Below the pieces are notes generated by a model. That model was not told where the DNA came from, did no database searches, and saw nothing but the letters and a program-made list of their open reading frames with translations. The position numbers and the translations under genes are program-made. This document shows positions 55,117-63,445 of a DNA stretch of 64,000 nt, one piece after another (positions within the stretch are counted from its first letter, which is position 1; the number at the start of each line of letters is the position of its first letter). This DNA comes from Beijerinckiaceae bacterium (GTDB lineage Bacteria > Pseudomonadota > Alphaproteobacteria > Rhizobiales > Beijerinckiaceae): NCBI GenBank assembly GCA_027531565.1, contig JAPZSB010000007.1, forward strand, positions 682,001 through 746,000, written 5' to 3'.

Positions 55117-55686
55117 TCAGGGCTGGATCCGGCCGAGGATGCGGATCTGGCCGTTCTCGATGCGGAGCACCACGCCCTCGCCGGAGCGGGGCACGATGCC
55201 GGTCAACGCAGTGATGTTGACCTGATGCGTCGCCACGACCAATGCGCCCGGCCCCTGCCAGCCCTCGAGGATCCGGCGGGCGGCAGCCGTGGCCGCATCG
55301 CGGCGTTCGCGCGCCTCGAAGAACGAGTCGAAAGCCGGCTCGCCCTCGACCCGGCCGGGAAAGGCGAGCGTGGCCGTCTCCTGTGCCCGGCACCAGCGGG
55401 AGGCAAGAACCTGCCCGACCGCGATGCCGCGGCCGCGGAAGGCCTCGCCGATCCGCCGGGCCTGATCGCGGCCGGCCTGATCCAGATTGCGCTGGGTGGC
55501 GCAATCCCCCAGCCGGAAGCCCGAGGGATCGCCGGTTCCCGGTGCATTGGCATGCCGGAACAGCACGATGGCGCCGCGGGCCAGCGCCTCCCAGGCCGGG
55601 GCTTCCGCTGCGCGCACAGGCAGGAGGCCGGCGAGAAGGCCGGCAAGGGCCAGCAGGAGGGTGAAAATCCGCGACCTAGCCGCCAT
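55117..55686 (-). CDS. Exported histidine phosphatase family protein
   Basis: 189 residues with a signal peptide (1-28, RIFTLLLALAGLLAGLLPVRA). Catalytic motif LFRHANAPG (RHA replaces RHG) near residue 43, then the Arg in ASRWCRAQETA (about 95) and His in VVATHQVNI (about 155). Phosphohistidine phosphatase fold, likely periplasmic. Starts inside the end of the SUMF1-like gene (11-base overlap); substrate unknown. Confidence 0.87.
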   Translation of the reverse strand: MAARSRIFTLLLALAGLLAGLLPVRAAEAPAWEALARGAIVLFRHANAPGTGDPSGFRLGDCATQRNLDQAGRDQARRIGEAFRGRGIAVGQVLASRWCRAQETATLAFPGRVEGEPAFDSFFEARERRDAATAAARRILEGWQGPGALVVATHQVNITALTGIVPRSGEGVVLRIENGQIRILGRIQP

Positions 55687-56359
55687 AGGCGCACCGAAAA
55701 CCGATATAGAGCACGGTGAAGCTGGCTGCTTTCCATTGCGTGCCCTCGGCGCGCGACTGTTCCGGCCCATACCACCAGGAGCCACCGGCGGTCAGCGCCT
55801 CGTCGCCGCGCCGGTCGGCCAGCCATTCCCAGACATTGGCGCCCATGTCATGGAGGCCGTTGACGCCGCGTTTCGTGGTCCCGACCGGGACGTGATGGCG
55901 GCGGTTGTTGTTCATGCCCTCGGGGGAATCCCCCACCGCATAGCGATAGGTGCGGCCGGTCTCGAACCCGTCGGTCGGGGCTTGCCGCATCTCGGTGAAG
56001 GCCGCCCGGCGCCATTCCGCGAGGGTCGGCAGACGGCCACCGCGCTCCGCACAGAAGGCGCGGGCCTCGTCCCACGAGACATGGGTGACCGGCTCGGTCT
56101 CCGCCGCCGGCTGCCCCTGCGGATGCGACCAGATCCAGCCGGGCCGCCGCACCCACCCGCCGGCATATTCGAAACTGCCGCCCTCGCGTTCGGCGGCGGT
56201 CTGGCCGCCTCGCCGGGCGAGATAGGCCCGGAAGGCGCCGACCGTCACTTCCGTGCGGTCGATCTCGAAGGCATCGATCCGGACGCGCTCCGGCCCGGCG
56301 GCCAGTGCCGGCAGGGTGCCATGCAGAACCAGCGCAAGCACGATGGCAGGGCGGATCAT
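55676..56359 (-). CDS. Formylglycine-generating-enzyme-like (SUMF1 domain) protein
   Basis: 227 residues with signal peptide (MIRPAIVLALVLHGTLPALA). SUMF1 fold landmarks: IDRTEVTVGAFRAYL (about 35), VTHVSWDEARAFCAERGGRLPTLAEWRRAAF (about 95-125, in parts), NGLHDMGANVWEWL (about 175) and WYGPEQSR. The two active Cys of true formylglycine generators near the C-terminus (GGSWWYG here) are absent, so it is probably not a sulfatase activator. Start overlaps the upstream DUF3429 stop by four bases. Confidence 0.85.
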   Translation of the reverse strand: MIRPAIVLALVLHGTLPALAAGPERVRIDAFEIDRTEVTVGAFRAYLARRGGQTAAEREGGSFEYAGGWVRRPGWIWSHPQGQPAAETEPVTHVSWDEARAFCAERGGRLPTLAEWRRAAFTEMRQAPTDGFETGRTYRYAVGDSPEGMNNNRRHHVPVGTTKRGVNGLHDMGANVWEWLADRRGDEALTAGGSWWYGPEQSRAEGTQWKAASFTVLYIGFRCAYGG

Positions 56360-56841
56360 GGGGCCACGCCTCCATGCAGCGCCCCGGCCAGCATGGCGAG
56401 CGCGGCCAGCAGCGAGAGACGGAACCGCAACGTGCCGTACCAGGCCGGCGCCCTGCCTTCGACAACAAGGCGACGGTCGATCCAGAGCATGCCGACAAGG
56501 CCGGCGGCGACCGCGAGATGGCCGGCCCGACCGCCGGCCAGCAGCGCGCCCCAGCCGAGCAGCTGCGGCAGGACGCCGAGGATGAAGAGGGGTGCGTTCC
56601 GGCCGAGATCCTGTTCGTCGCGCGTATCGGCGATGGCAAAGCCCCAGGCGATGCCGCCGAGGAAGGACAGGATGGTCGCGCCATAGGCCAGAAGGGCCGG
56701 AAGCGCCAGCGCCTGCACGGTTCCAGGGCCGAGCCAGGCCAGGGCCGCCAGCCCGAAAAAGGGGATGAGACCGGCAAGGCCCAGCCTCTCGGCCCAGAGC
56801 GGGGCGCGCGCCCCCGGCAGTTCGGTCGCAGGAAAGGTCAT
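56356..56841 (-). CDS. DUF3429 membrane protein
   Basis: 161 residues with about five hydrophobic helices: LGLAGLIPFFGLAALAWL, LALPALLAYGATILSFLGGIAWGF (contains the DUF3429 SFLGGIxWG motif), ILGVLPQLLGWGALL, LAVAAGLVGML and the C-terminal one. MTFPATELPG start chosen at 56841. First of three overlapping genes with the SUMF1-like protein and phosphatase. Function of the family unknown. Confidence 0.85.
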   Translation of the reverse strand: MTFPATELPGARAPLWAERLGLAGLIPFFGLAALAWLGPGTVQALALPALLAYGATILSFLGGIAWGFAIADTRDEQDLGRNAPLFILGVLPQLLGWGALLAGGRAGHLAVAAGLVGMLWIDRRLVVEGRAPAWYGTLRFRLSLLAALAMLAGALHGGVAP

Positions 56842-57168
56842 GTCCGCCTCGTTGCCGTATCGGCCTCGGAAGCCCGGATTCTGGGGCGCGCTTCCGGCTT
56901 GGCCAGAGGGCGTGACATCGTGGCCAGCGTTGCAGCAGGCCTCGCGCGCAGCGAGCACTTTCTCCCGTTGCGGGCCGAGGCGACGGATGCCTTCTCTCCT
57001 GCGGTCCGGCCGCGCGGGAATCCGTCTTTTTTGTCCGGGAGGGCTGACAAGATGCCGCCTCTCCGGGTATCTGGCAGGCCGACATGTTTGATCCAGGTCG
57101 AAGCCGCACCCGCGCTCGTGATGCTAGGGAACGGCCCGCCATTGCCAGATCGAGGGCCCGAGACGCCG
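56842..57168. other. Divergent intergenic region, 327 bases
   Basis: Separates the DUF3429 gene from ferredoxin-NADP reductase. Short open frames occur but none has a recognisable protein or RBS. A T-run (TCTTTTTTGTC near 57025-57035) is the only AT-rich patch. Presumably holds divergent promoters; no clear operator was recognised. Confidence 0.5.
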
Positions 57169-57942
57169 ATGAGTGCCTTCAACACCGAAACCGTGACCCA
57201 TGTCCATCACTGGACCGACCGGCTCTTTTCCTTCCGCACGACGCGCAACCCCGCCTTCCGCTACGAGAACGGCCAGTTCGTGATGATCGGCCTGCCGGTG
57301 AACGGCAAGCCGCTGCTCCGAGCCTACAGTGTCGTCAGCCCGAATTACGAGGAAGAGCTCGAATTCCTGTCGATCAAGGTGCCGGACGGCCCGCTCACCT
57401 CACGGCTCCAGCATATCAAGGTCGGCGAGGAGATCATCGTGGGCCGCAAGGCGACGGGCACGCTGCTGGCGAACAACCTGCTGCCGGGCCGCAACCTCTA
57501 TCTCATCGGCACCGGCACCGGGCTCGCGCCCTTCATGAGCCTGATCCGCGACCCGGATGTCTATGATCGGTTCGCGAAGGTCGTGCTCGTGCATGGCGTG
57601 CGCGAAGTGGCCGAGCTGGCCTATGCCGAGGAGATCGAGCGCGACCTGCCGAACCACGAATTGCTGGGCGAGCAGATTGCCGGCCAGCTGATCTACTACC
57701 CGACCGTCACGCGGGAGCCGTTCCGCAACCGCGGGCGCATCACCGATCTGGTCGAGACCGGACGGATCTTCTCCGATATCGGCCTCCCCGCTTGGGACCC
57801 AGCACAGGACCGCGTGATGCTGTGCGGCAGCCCGCAGATGCTGGCCGACATGGTGGCCCTGCTCGAAAAGGGCGGCTTCACCGAGGGCAACAGCTCGAAG
57901 CCCGGCTCCTACGTGATCGAGAAGGCCTTCGTCGAGAAATAG
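57169..57942 (+). CDS. fpr: Ferredoxin--NADP(+) reductase
   Basis: 257-residue FAD enzyme of the bacterial FPR type. FAD motif RAYSVVS (about residue 51), NADP-binding GTGTGLAPFMSL (about 110-121), VLVHGVREVAEL (about 140) and CGSPQM (about 222), ending VIEKAFVEK, the typical FPR C-terminus. Exchanges electrons between ferredoxin or flavodoxin and NADPH, relevant to radical-SAM enzymes such as BchE and to oxidative stress. Monocistronic or with the DCC gene. Confidence 0.95.
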   Translation: MSAFNTETVTHVHHWTDRLFSFRTTRNPAFRYENGQFVMIGLPVNGKPLLRAYSVVSPNYEEELEFLSIKVPDGPLTSRLQHIKVGEEIIVGRKATGTLLANNLLPGRNLYLIGTGTGLAPFMSLIRDPDVYDRFAKVVLVHGVREVAELAYAEEIERDLPNHELLGEQIAGQLIYYPTVTREPFRNRGRITDLVETGRIFSDIGLPAWDPAQDRVMLCGSPQMLADMVALLEKGGFTEGNSSKPGSYVIEKAFVEK

Positions 57943-57992
57943 GCGCCCGGCCGATCAGACATCCATCCGGGGCGGCCGGGCGTAGACCCGGC

Positions 57993-58370
57993 ATGACCAC
58001 CACCTCCTCCAACGCAGCGCACGGTCCGGACCTGACCGTCTGGTATGATGGCGCCTGCCCGCTCTGCCGGCGGGAAATCGCGGCCATGCGCCGGCTCGAC
58101 CGACGGCGGGCCATCCTTTTCGTCGATATCGCGGATCCCGAATCGACCTGCCCGCTCGACCGTGCGACCCTGCTCGCGCGGTTCCATGCGCAGGAACGCG
58201 GATGCGATCCGGTTTCCGGCGCGGCCGCCTTTGCGGCCATGTGGCGCGCCATCCCGCTGCTGCGGCCGCTCGGACAGCTTGCCCGGATTCCCGCCCTCCT
58301 CTGGCTGCTGGAAAAGGCCTATCTCCGGTTCCTGCGTCTCCGCCCGCGGCTGCAGGCCTGGCTGCGCTGA
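57993..58370 (+). CDS. DCC-family thiol-disulfide oxidoreductase (DUF393)
   Basis: 125 residues with the DCC motif YDGACPLCRREI (about residues 18-29). Thioredoxin-like fold expected, probable CxxC (CPLC) redox centre. The gene starts 50 bases after fpr. Function of the family is not established. Confidence 0.88.
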   Translation: MTTTSSNAAHGPDLTVWYDGACPLCRREIAAMRRLDRRRAILFVDIADPESTCPLDRATLLARFHAQERGCDPVSGAAAFAAMWRAIPLLRPLGQLARIPALLWLLEKAYLRFLRLRPRLQAWLR

Positions 58371-58508
58371 CCGCCGAGTTCGCCCGGACCGGTGATTTCG
58401 AGAACATGGTGAACGCTTCGTAAAGGATCGTCTGGCAAGGTCGAGCCCGGATTCGCGCTGTGTGCGGCAGCGTGAACGGTGCCAAGTCGAGTCTCGAGGA
58501 TCGTGTGA

Positions 58509-60668
58509 ATGTTGCGGAAACTGGGAGCTGACGCGCGGAGGACGAGCGCCGCACCAGCCCAGCCGGCGGGCGTTCCTGCCCGGCCTGCCCGCGCCATGCG
58601 TCCGGGCTGGCTGAGCCGCCCTGCGGCCGCGCCGACCCCGGCCGGAACAGGCGAGATCCCCGTGGGAATCGCGGAATTCGGCGCGATCCTGCGCCGGCGC
58701 TGGATAACGATTGCCGCCTCGACCGCGGTGATGACCGGCCTCGGCCTGGCCTATCTCATGGTGGCCAAGCCGCAATTCACCGCCTCGACAATGATCTTCG
58801 TCGACCCCCGGAACAGGGCGAGCTTCCAGATCGAGGGCACGGGTGTTGGCGGGTCCTTCGACCCCAATCTCGTCGACAGCCAGATCGTCCTGATCGAATC
58901 GGACACCGTGCTGCAGCGCGTGATCAGCGCGGAGAAACTCAACGAGGATCCCGATTTCACGCGCGGTCCCGGCGATGTGCAGTTCAATACCCTGCGCAAC
59001 CTGAAGGAAGCGGTGAAGGTCAAGCGGCCTGACCGGACCTATGTGGTGGAAGTGCAGGTCCGCGCCGGGAGCGGCGAGAAGGCCGCGCGGATCGCGAATG
59101 CCATCGCGAAAGCCTATGTGAATGACGGCCGCGATTCAAAGAACGAGACGGCGCAACGCGAGGAGAGCTGGCTCGACACGCATCTGCTCGAATTGCAGGG
59201 CCGGCTGAAGGAAGCCGAAGCCCGCGTCGAGGCCTACAAGGTCGAGAACCGGATCCTCGGCGTCGAGGGGCGCCTTGTGGGCGAACAGCAGCTCAGCGAA
59301 CTCAATCGCGGGATTGTCGATGCGCAGCGCAAGGCGGCAGAAGCCAAGGCGAGCCTCGACCAGGTGGAGGCGATCCGCCGCTCCGGCCGCCTGCCGGACA
59401 CCACCAATGATGCCCTCCGTTCCGGCACGATCGAGCGCCTGCGGGGCCAGCTCTCCGAAATCCTGCGCCTCGAAGCGAATGCCCGCTCGACTCTCGGCCC
59501 GCGGCACCCGGCTTTTGCTGAAATCCGCGAGCAGGTGGTCGAGACGCGCCGGCAGATCAACGAGGAACTCGGCCGGATCGCCGATGGCGCGCGGTCGGCC
59601 TATACGGTCGCGCAATCGAACGTCACGGCCCTGCAACGCCAGCTCGACGCACTGAAAAACGATGCGACCAACACCAACAAGACGCTGCTGCGCCTGCGCG
59701 AACTGGAACGCGCCGTCGAAGCACAGAAGGCCGTCTACGAGAAATTCCTGCGCGACAAGGAACAGATCGCACGGCTCTCGGTCGACACGCCGGCCGGACG
59801 CATCATCGCGCCGGCCCTCGCGCCACAGCGCCCGTCGGCGCCGAACAAGGCGCTGATCCTCGCCCTCGCCATGGTGGCGGGCCTGTTCGCCGGGATCGGC
59901 CTCGCGCTGGTGCTGGAAACGCTCTCGCAGGGTGGCCAGAGGCGGCGGTCGCCGCCGGTTGCCCCGGGATCGCGCCTGATGGCGCCCGCCTATGGACCAA
60001 ACGATCCCGACGCGCCGCTTATGGCGATGCTTCCCCCGCGGGAGCCTGCCGGACAGGGTGGCCGCAGCCTGCGCCATCCCGGGCGCGGGCAGGGCCAATC
60101 GGCGATCGCCGCTCCCGGCTCGGCCTATGCCGAGGAGATGGGCCTCCTCGCGGAGGATATTCTCGCGCGGCTCGATCGCCAACCTGTGACGACCCTCATG
60201 GTTTCGGGCGTCGGGCGGGGCAACGCCTCGCCGGTTCTCGCCGCGAACCTGGCCATTGCCCTCGCCGAGCGGGGCGAATCCGTGCTCCTCGTCGACGGGC
60301 GCGGCAGCGCGGACGGGCTTGCCGCCCGGCTTCCCCTTGCCCGACGGGGCGTGCCGGCCCGGCTGCATGGCCAGACGCGGACGGCCTTTCCGGTCGCCGG
60401 GCTGGAGCATCTGCCGGTCCATGTCCTGCCCTTCGGCGATTCCGGCACCGCGCCACAGCCGAACAATGCCCCGGAGGCGCATGGCATCGTCATCATCGAC
60501 GGTCCTCCCGCCGGCTCGCGGGCGCTGTCGCGGATCGATCTCGCGCGCCATGTCGACGGTGTGATCGCGGTCCTGCCGGCGGGCCAGCAGCCGGATGCCG
60601 GCATGGCCGCAACCTGTGACCGCGCCTTCGGGCCGTCGCTGATCGGCGTGGTCGGGCAGGCGGCGTGA
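58509..60668 (+). CDS. GumC/Wzz-type polysaccharide chain-length protein with degenerate kinase domain
   Basis: 719-residue polysaccharide co-polymerase. N-terminal low-complexity part (1-55), Wzz domain (about 60-200, TM1 at about 65-85), long coiled coil (about 220-430) and second TM near 450-470. The C-terminal part (about 555-719) has the BY-kinase fold with VSGVGRGNASP where Walker A GxxxGKS/T is expected, VLLVDGR (A') and IVIIDGPP (B). The Walker A Lys is missing, so it is probably inactive. First of the polysaccharide block; the next gene overlaps by one base (TGATG). Confidence 0.9.
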   Translation: MLRKLGADARRTSAAPAQPAGVPARPARAMRPGWLSRPAAAPTPAGTGEIPVGIAEFGAILRRRWITIAASTAVMTGLGLAYLMVAKPQFTASTMIFVDPRNRASFQIEGTGVGGSFDPNLVDSQIVLIESDTVLQRVISAEKLNEDPDFTRGPGDVQFNTLRNLKEAVKVKRPDRTYVVEVQVRAGSGEKAARIANAIAKAYVNDGRDSKNETAQREESWLDTHLLELQGRLKEAEARVEAYKVENRILGVEGRLVGEQQLSELNRGIVDAQRKAAEAKASLDQVEAIRRSGRLPDTTNDALRSGTIERLRGQLSEILRLEANARSTLGPRHPAFAEIREQVVETRRQINEELGRIADGARSAYTVAQSNVTALQRQLDALKNDATNTNKTLLRLRELERAVEAQKAVYEKFLRDKEQIARLSVDTPAGRIIAPALAPQRPSAPNKALILALAMVAGLFAGIGLALVLETLSQGGQRRRSPPVAPGSRLMAPAYGPNDPDAPLMAMLPPREPAGQGGRSLRHPGRGQGQSAIAAPGSAYAEEMGLLAEDILARLDRQPVTTLMVSGVGRGNASPVLAANLAIALAERGESVLLVDGRGSADGLAARLPLARRGVPARLHGQTRTAFPVAGLEHLPVHVLPFGDSGTAPQPNNAPEAHGIVIIDGPPAGSRALSRIDLARHVDGVIAVLPAGQQPDAGMAATCDRAFGPSLIGVVGQAA

Positions 60669-61981
60669 TGCGCGCCCGGCCTGCCTCGCCGACACCCCGG
60701 ACCGACCGGCTGATCCATGGCCTCGCGATCGGGATCATCGCGCTGCTGATGCTGCTCTCGCCGATGGCCCTGAACGGGATCGGCTGGAACTATGACGGTC
60801 TCGGGGGCGCCGGCCCGACCCGGTTCCACCCCTCCATGTACCTGACGCTGATCACCTTCATCGTCATCGCCCTCCGCGACGGGAATCCGCTGGCCAGCGT
60901 GCTCTCGACCTTCGCGCAGGATGCCCGGGTCACGCTGTTCCTGCTGATCTGGATCCTCGTGTTCTGGCATGGCGTCGCCAACCAGGGCCTGCCCGCCGCG
61001 GGCCTGATCGACACCTATCTGATGCCGATGCTGCTCCTGCTGATCTTCCGCCGCCTCGAGGACGAGACGAAGGCCCGCATGGTCATGGTGATCCACGGAG
61101 TCTTCGCGGCGAATGCGCTGCTCGGCATCGGCGAGGTGGTGACCGGTCTGCGGCTGACACCCTATGTCGCCGGCGGCATTCTCATCACCGATGACTGGCG
61201 CGCGACCGCCCTTCTCGGCCACCCGCTGGGCAATGCGCTGATGACCGGCTGCTACGTCATGTTCCTGATGATGGGCGGCGGGCAGGAAGTGCAGGGCCGC
61301 TGGCGCAACGCGACACTGGCGATGCAATGCGCGGCGATGGTGGCTTTCGGCGGCCGGGCGTCGCTGGTCCTGCTGCTGCTGTTCCTTCTTGCCACGCTCG
61401 GGCTGAAAGTCGTGCGGTTCCTGGCCGGCGCCCGGGTCGATCTGCGTTTCCTGACGCTGCTGGCCGTGCTGCTGCCCGTCGGGATCTCTGTGCTCGGGCT
61501 CGCGTTCGAACTGGGCGTCTTCGACCGGCTGATCCTGCGCTTTGTCGATGACAATGACAGCGCGAATGCCCGCGTGAAGATGTTCGAGCTGTTCCATGGG
61601 TTCACGCTGGAAGAGATTCTCTTCGGACCGCAGCAGGACCATCTCGGCTATCTCGTGCGGGTCTACCGGCTCGAATTCGGGATCGAGAGCGTCTGGGTCG
61701 CCTTCACCCTCTATTACGGCTTCCTGCCCATGGTGCTGTTCTTCACCGGCTTCTTCCTGTTCATGACGTCGGTCATGACCCATTGCCAGAGGCGCGGCTG
61801 GGTCGTGGTGGGATATTTCTTCCTGGTCAACACGACCTTCCTCGGCATTGCCGGCAAATCGCTCGGGGTCTCGATCCTGTGCCTGATGCTGCTGCTGCTG
61901 GTTCCACGGTACGGATCCTACGCGGAGCGCCTCCCGAGGCAGGCCCCCTCCTTCCCCCGCGAGGCACGCCCGGCATGCTGA
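60668..61981 (+). CDS. Wzy/VpsF-like polysaccharide polymerase
   Basis: 437-residue membrane protein with about ten helices. The large periplasmic loop near residues 270-330 (FVDDNDSANARVKMFELFHGFTLEEILFG, in parts) is typical of O-antigen polymerase/ligase (Wzy) members of the VpsF type. It overlaps the upstream stop by one base. Extends polysaccharide repeat units in the periplasm. Confidence 0.82.
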   Translation: MRARPASPTPRTDRLIHGLAIGIIALLMLLSPMALNGIGWNYDGLGGAGPTRFHPSMYLTLITFIVIALRDGNPLASVLSTFAQDARVTLFLLIWILVFWHGVANQGLPAAGLIDTYLMPMLLLLIFRRLEDETKARMVMVIHGVFAANALLGIGEVVTGLRLTPYVAGGILITDDWRATALLGHPLGNALMTGCYVMFLMMGGGQEVQGRWRNATLAMQCAAMVAFGGRASLVLLLLFLLATLGLKVVRFLAGARVDLRFLTLLAVLLPVGISVLGLAFELGVFDRLILRFVDDNDSANARVKMFELFHGFTLEEILFGPQQDHLGYLVRVYRLEFGIESVWVAFTLYYGFLPMVLFFTGFFLFMTSVMTHCQRRGWVVVGYFFLVNTTFLGIAGKSLGVSILCLMLLLLVPRYGSYAERLPRQAPSFPREARPAC

Positions 61982-63423
61982 TCCGCCAGACCCTCGCCTA
62001 TTTCCCGGCGCAGATCCTCAGCCCGCTGACGCAATTCGCGACGGCAATCATCCTGACGCATTACCTCGCGGCAGCCGATTACGGGCTGACCATGCTGATC
62101 TTCGCCAGCCAGGAACTGATCTTCCAGATCTGCCTGTCCTGGTGGACAACGTATTTCCTGCGCTATGCCGGCCAGTTCGGCGCCGGCGGCGACCGGCGGG
62201 ACCTTGCCGGGACGGAATCGGCGATCATCCTCGCGACGGCCGGGCTGCAGGTCGCCGCCACGCTCATCCTCGTGGCCGTGAGCGCGACGAAGCCCTCGCC
62301 GGCCTTCATTGCCGGGGCCTGTCTCTATGTCGTCACGCGGAGCTACCTGACCTTCCTCAGCGAGAAGGCGCGGCGCGATGCGCGCATCCTCGACTATTCC
62401 TTCCTGCAGATCGGCGCACCCCTGGCCAGCCTGCTGCTGACGCTGGCGCTGATGACGTGGCTGGGCGCCGATCCGGCCCGGGTGCTGCTCGATTTCGCGC
62501 TGATGCATGGCGTGATCGCGCTGCTTGTCGCGCTGCGGATGGGCGTGATCGCGCGGCCGGGGCGGATCGATCACGGCATCCTGAAGGCGGCTCTCGCGTT
62601 CGGCGTGCCGGTGGTCGTGTCGAACCTGTTCGGCTGGTTCGCCGCGCACGGGATCCGGTTCGTCGTGCAATACGGCGCCGGACCGACCGCGCTCGGGCTG
62701 CTCTCGGTGGGTTGGGGGCTGGCCATCCGGCTGGCGGCCATGGCGGCGATGGTTGTCACGGCTGCGGCCTATCCGCTGGCGGTCCGCGAGATGGATCGCG
62801 GCGACCCCGATGCGGCGCGCCGCCAGCTCTCCACGAATTCGGCGCTGCTGCTCGGGCTGATCGCCCCCTCGACCGCCGGGGTGATCGCGATTGCCGATCC
62901 CTTCGTGACCCTGCTGGTCGCGCCGGATTACCGGGCGGCGACGATCGACCTCCTGCCCTGGGCGCTGATCTGCGCGGCCATCCGCAACCTGCGCATGCAT
63001 GGCTGGGACCAGATGTACCTGCTGTTCGAAGCGCCGCGCCCGATGGTGGTGCTCGAGGGAATCGAGGCGGTGCTGACGATCCTGGGATCCGCCATCGGGC
63101 TGTATCTTGGCGGGATTACCGGCGCGGTCTTCGGGGCAGCTTCTGCCGCCCTCGTGATCGCGCTGGCCGATTATGCCTATCTCAACCGCCGCTTCGGGCT
63201 GCACGCGCCGCTGGTCTTCTACGCGAAAATCGCCGTCGCTACGCTGACCATGTGGCTCGCGCTCAAGGCGCTGCCGGGCCTTGGCCTGCCGATGGCCGCA
63301 GACTGGTGGCATATCCTCGCCGCAGTGGCATTCGGCATGGCGGTCTATGGAACCGCCATCCTCATCCTGTTCGGCGGTGCCCTCATCCGGGCTGTCCGCG
63401 CGTGGCGAGCGAGCCGCGCCTGA
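61975..63423 (+). CDS. Wzx-like oligosaccharide flippase (MATE/MVF fold)
   Basis: 482-residue membrane protein with about twelve to fourteen helices, starting MLIRQTLAYFPAQILSPLTQF. Charged positions AADYGLTML, RFVVQYGAGPTALGLL and VAPDYRAATIDLLPW are typical of polysaccharide flippases. Overlaps the polymerase gene by seven bases. Moves undecaprenyl-linked repeat units across the membrane. Confidence 0.88.
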   Translation: MLIRQTLAYFPAQILSPLTQFATAIILTHYLAAADYGLTMLIFASQELIFQICLSWWTTYFLRYAGQFGAGGDRRDLAGTESAIILATAGLQVAATLILVAVSATKPSPAFIAGACLYVVTRSYLTFLSEKARRDARILDYSFLQIGAPLASLLLTLALMTWLGADPARVLLDFALMHGVIALLVALRMGVIARPGRIDHGILKAALAFGVPVVVSNLFGWFAAHGIRFVVQYGAGPTALGLLSVGWGLAIRLAAMAAMVVTAAAYPLAVREMDRGDPDAARRQLSTNSALLLGLIAPSTAGVIAIADPFVTLLVAPDYRAATIDLLPWALICAAIRNLRMHGWDQMYLLFEAPRPMVVLEGIEAVLTILGSAIGLYLGGITGAVFGAASAALVIALADYAYLNRRFGLHAPLVFYAKIAVATLTMWLALKALPGLGLPMAADWWHILAAVAFGMAVYGTAILILFGGALIRAVRAWRASRA

Positions 63424-63425
63424 AC

Positions 63426-63445
63426 CCCGCGCGCGGAGCGGGTTT
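63426..63445. terminator. Candidate terminator between flippase and decarboxylase genes
   Basis: CCCGC-GCGCGGA-GCGGG followed by TTT, in the short gap between convergent genes. Confidence 0.35.
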
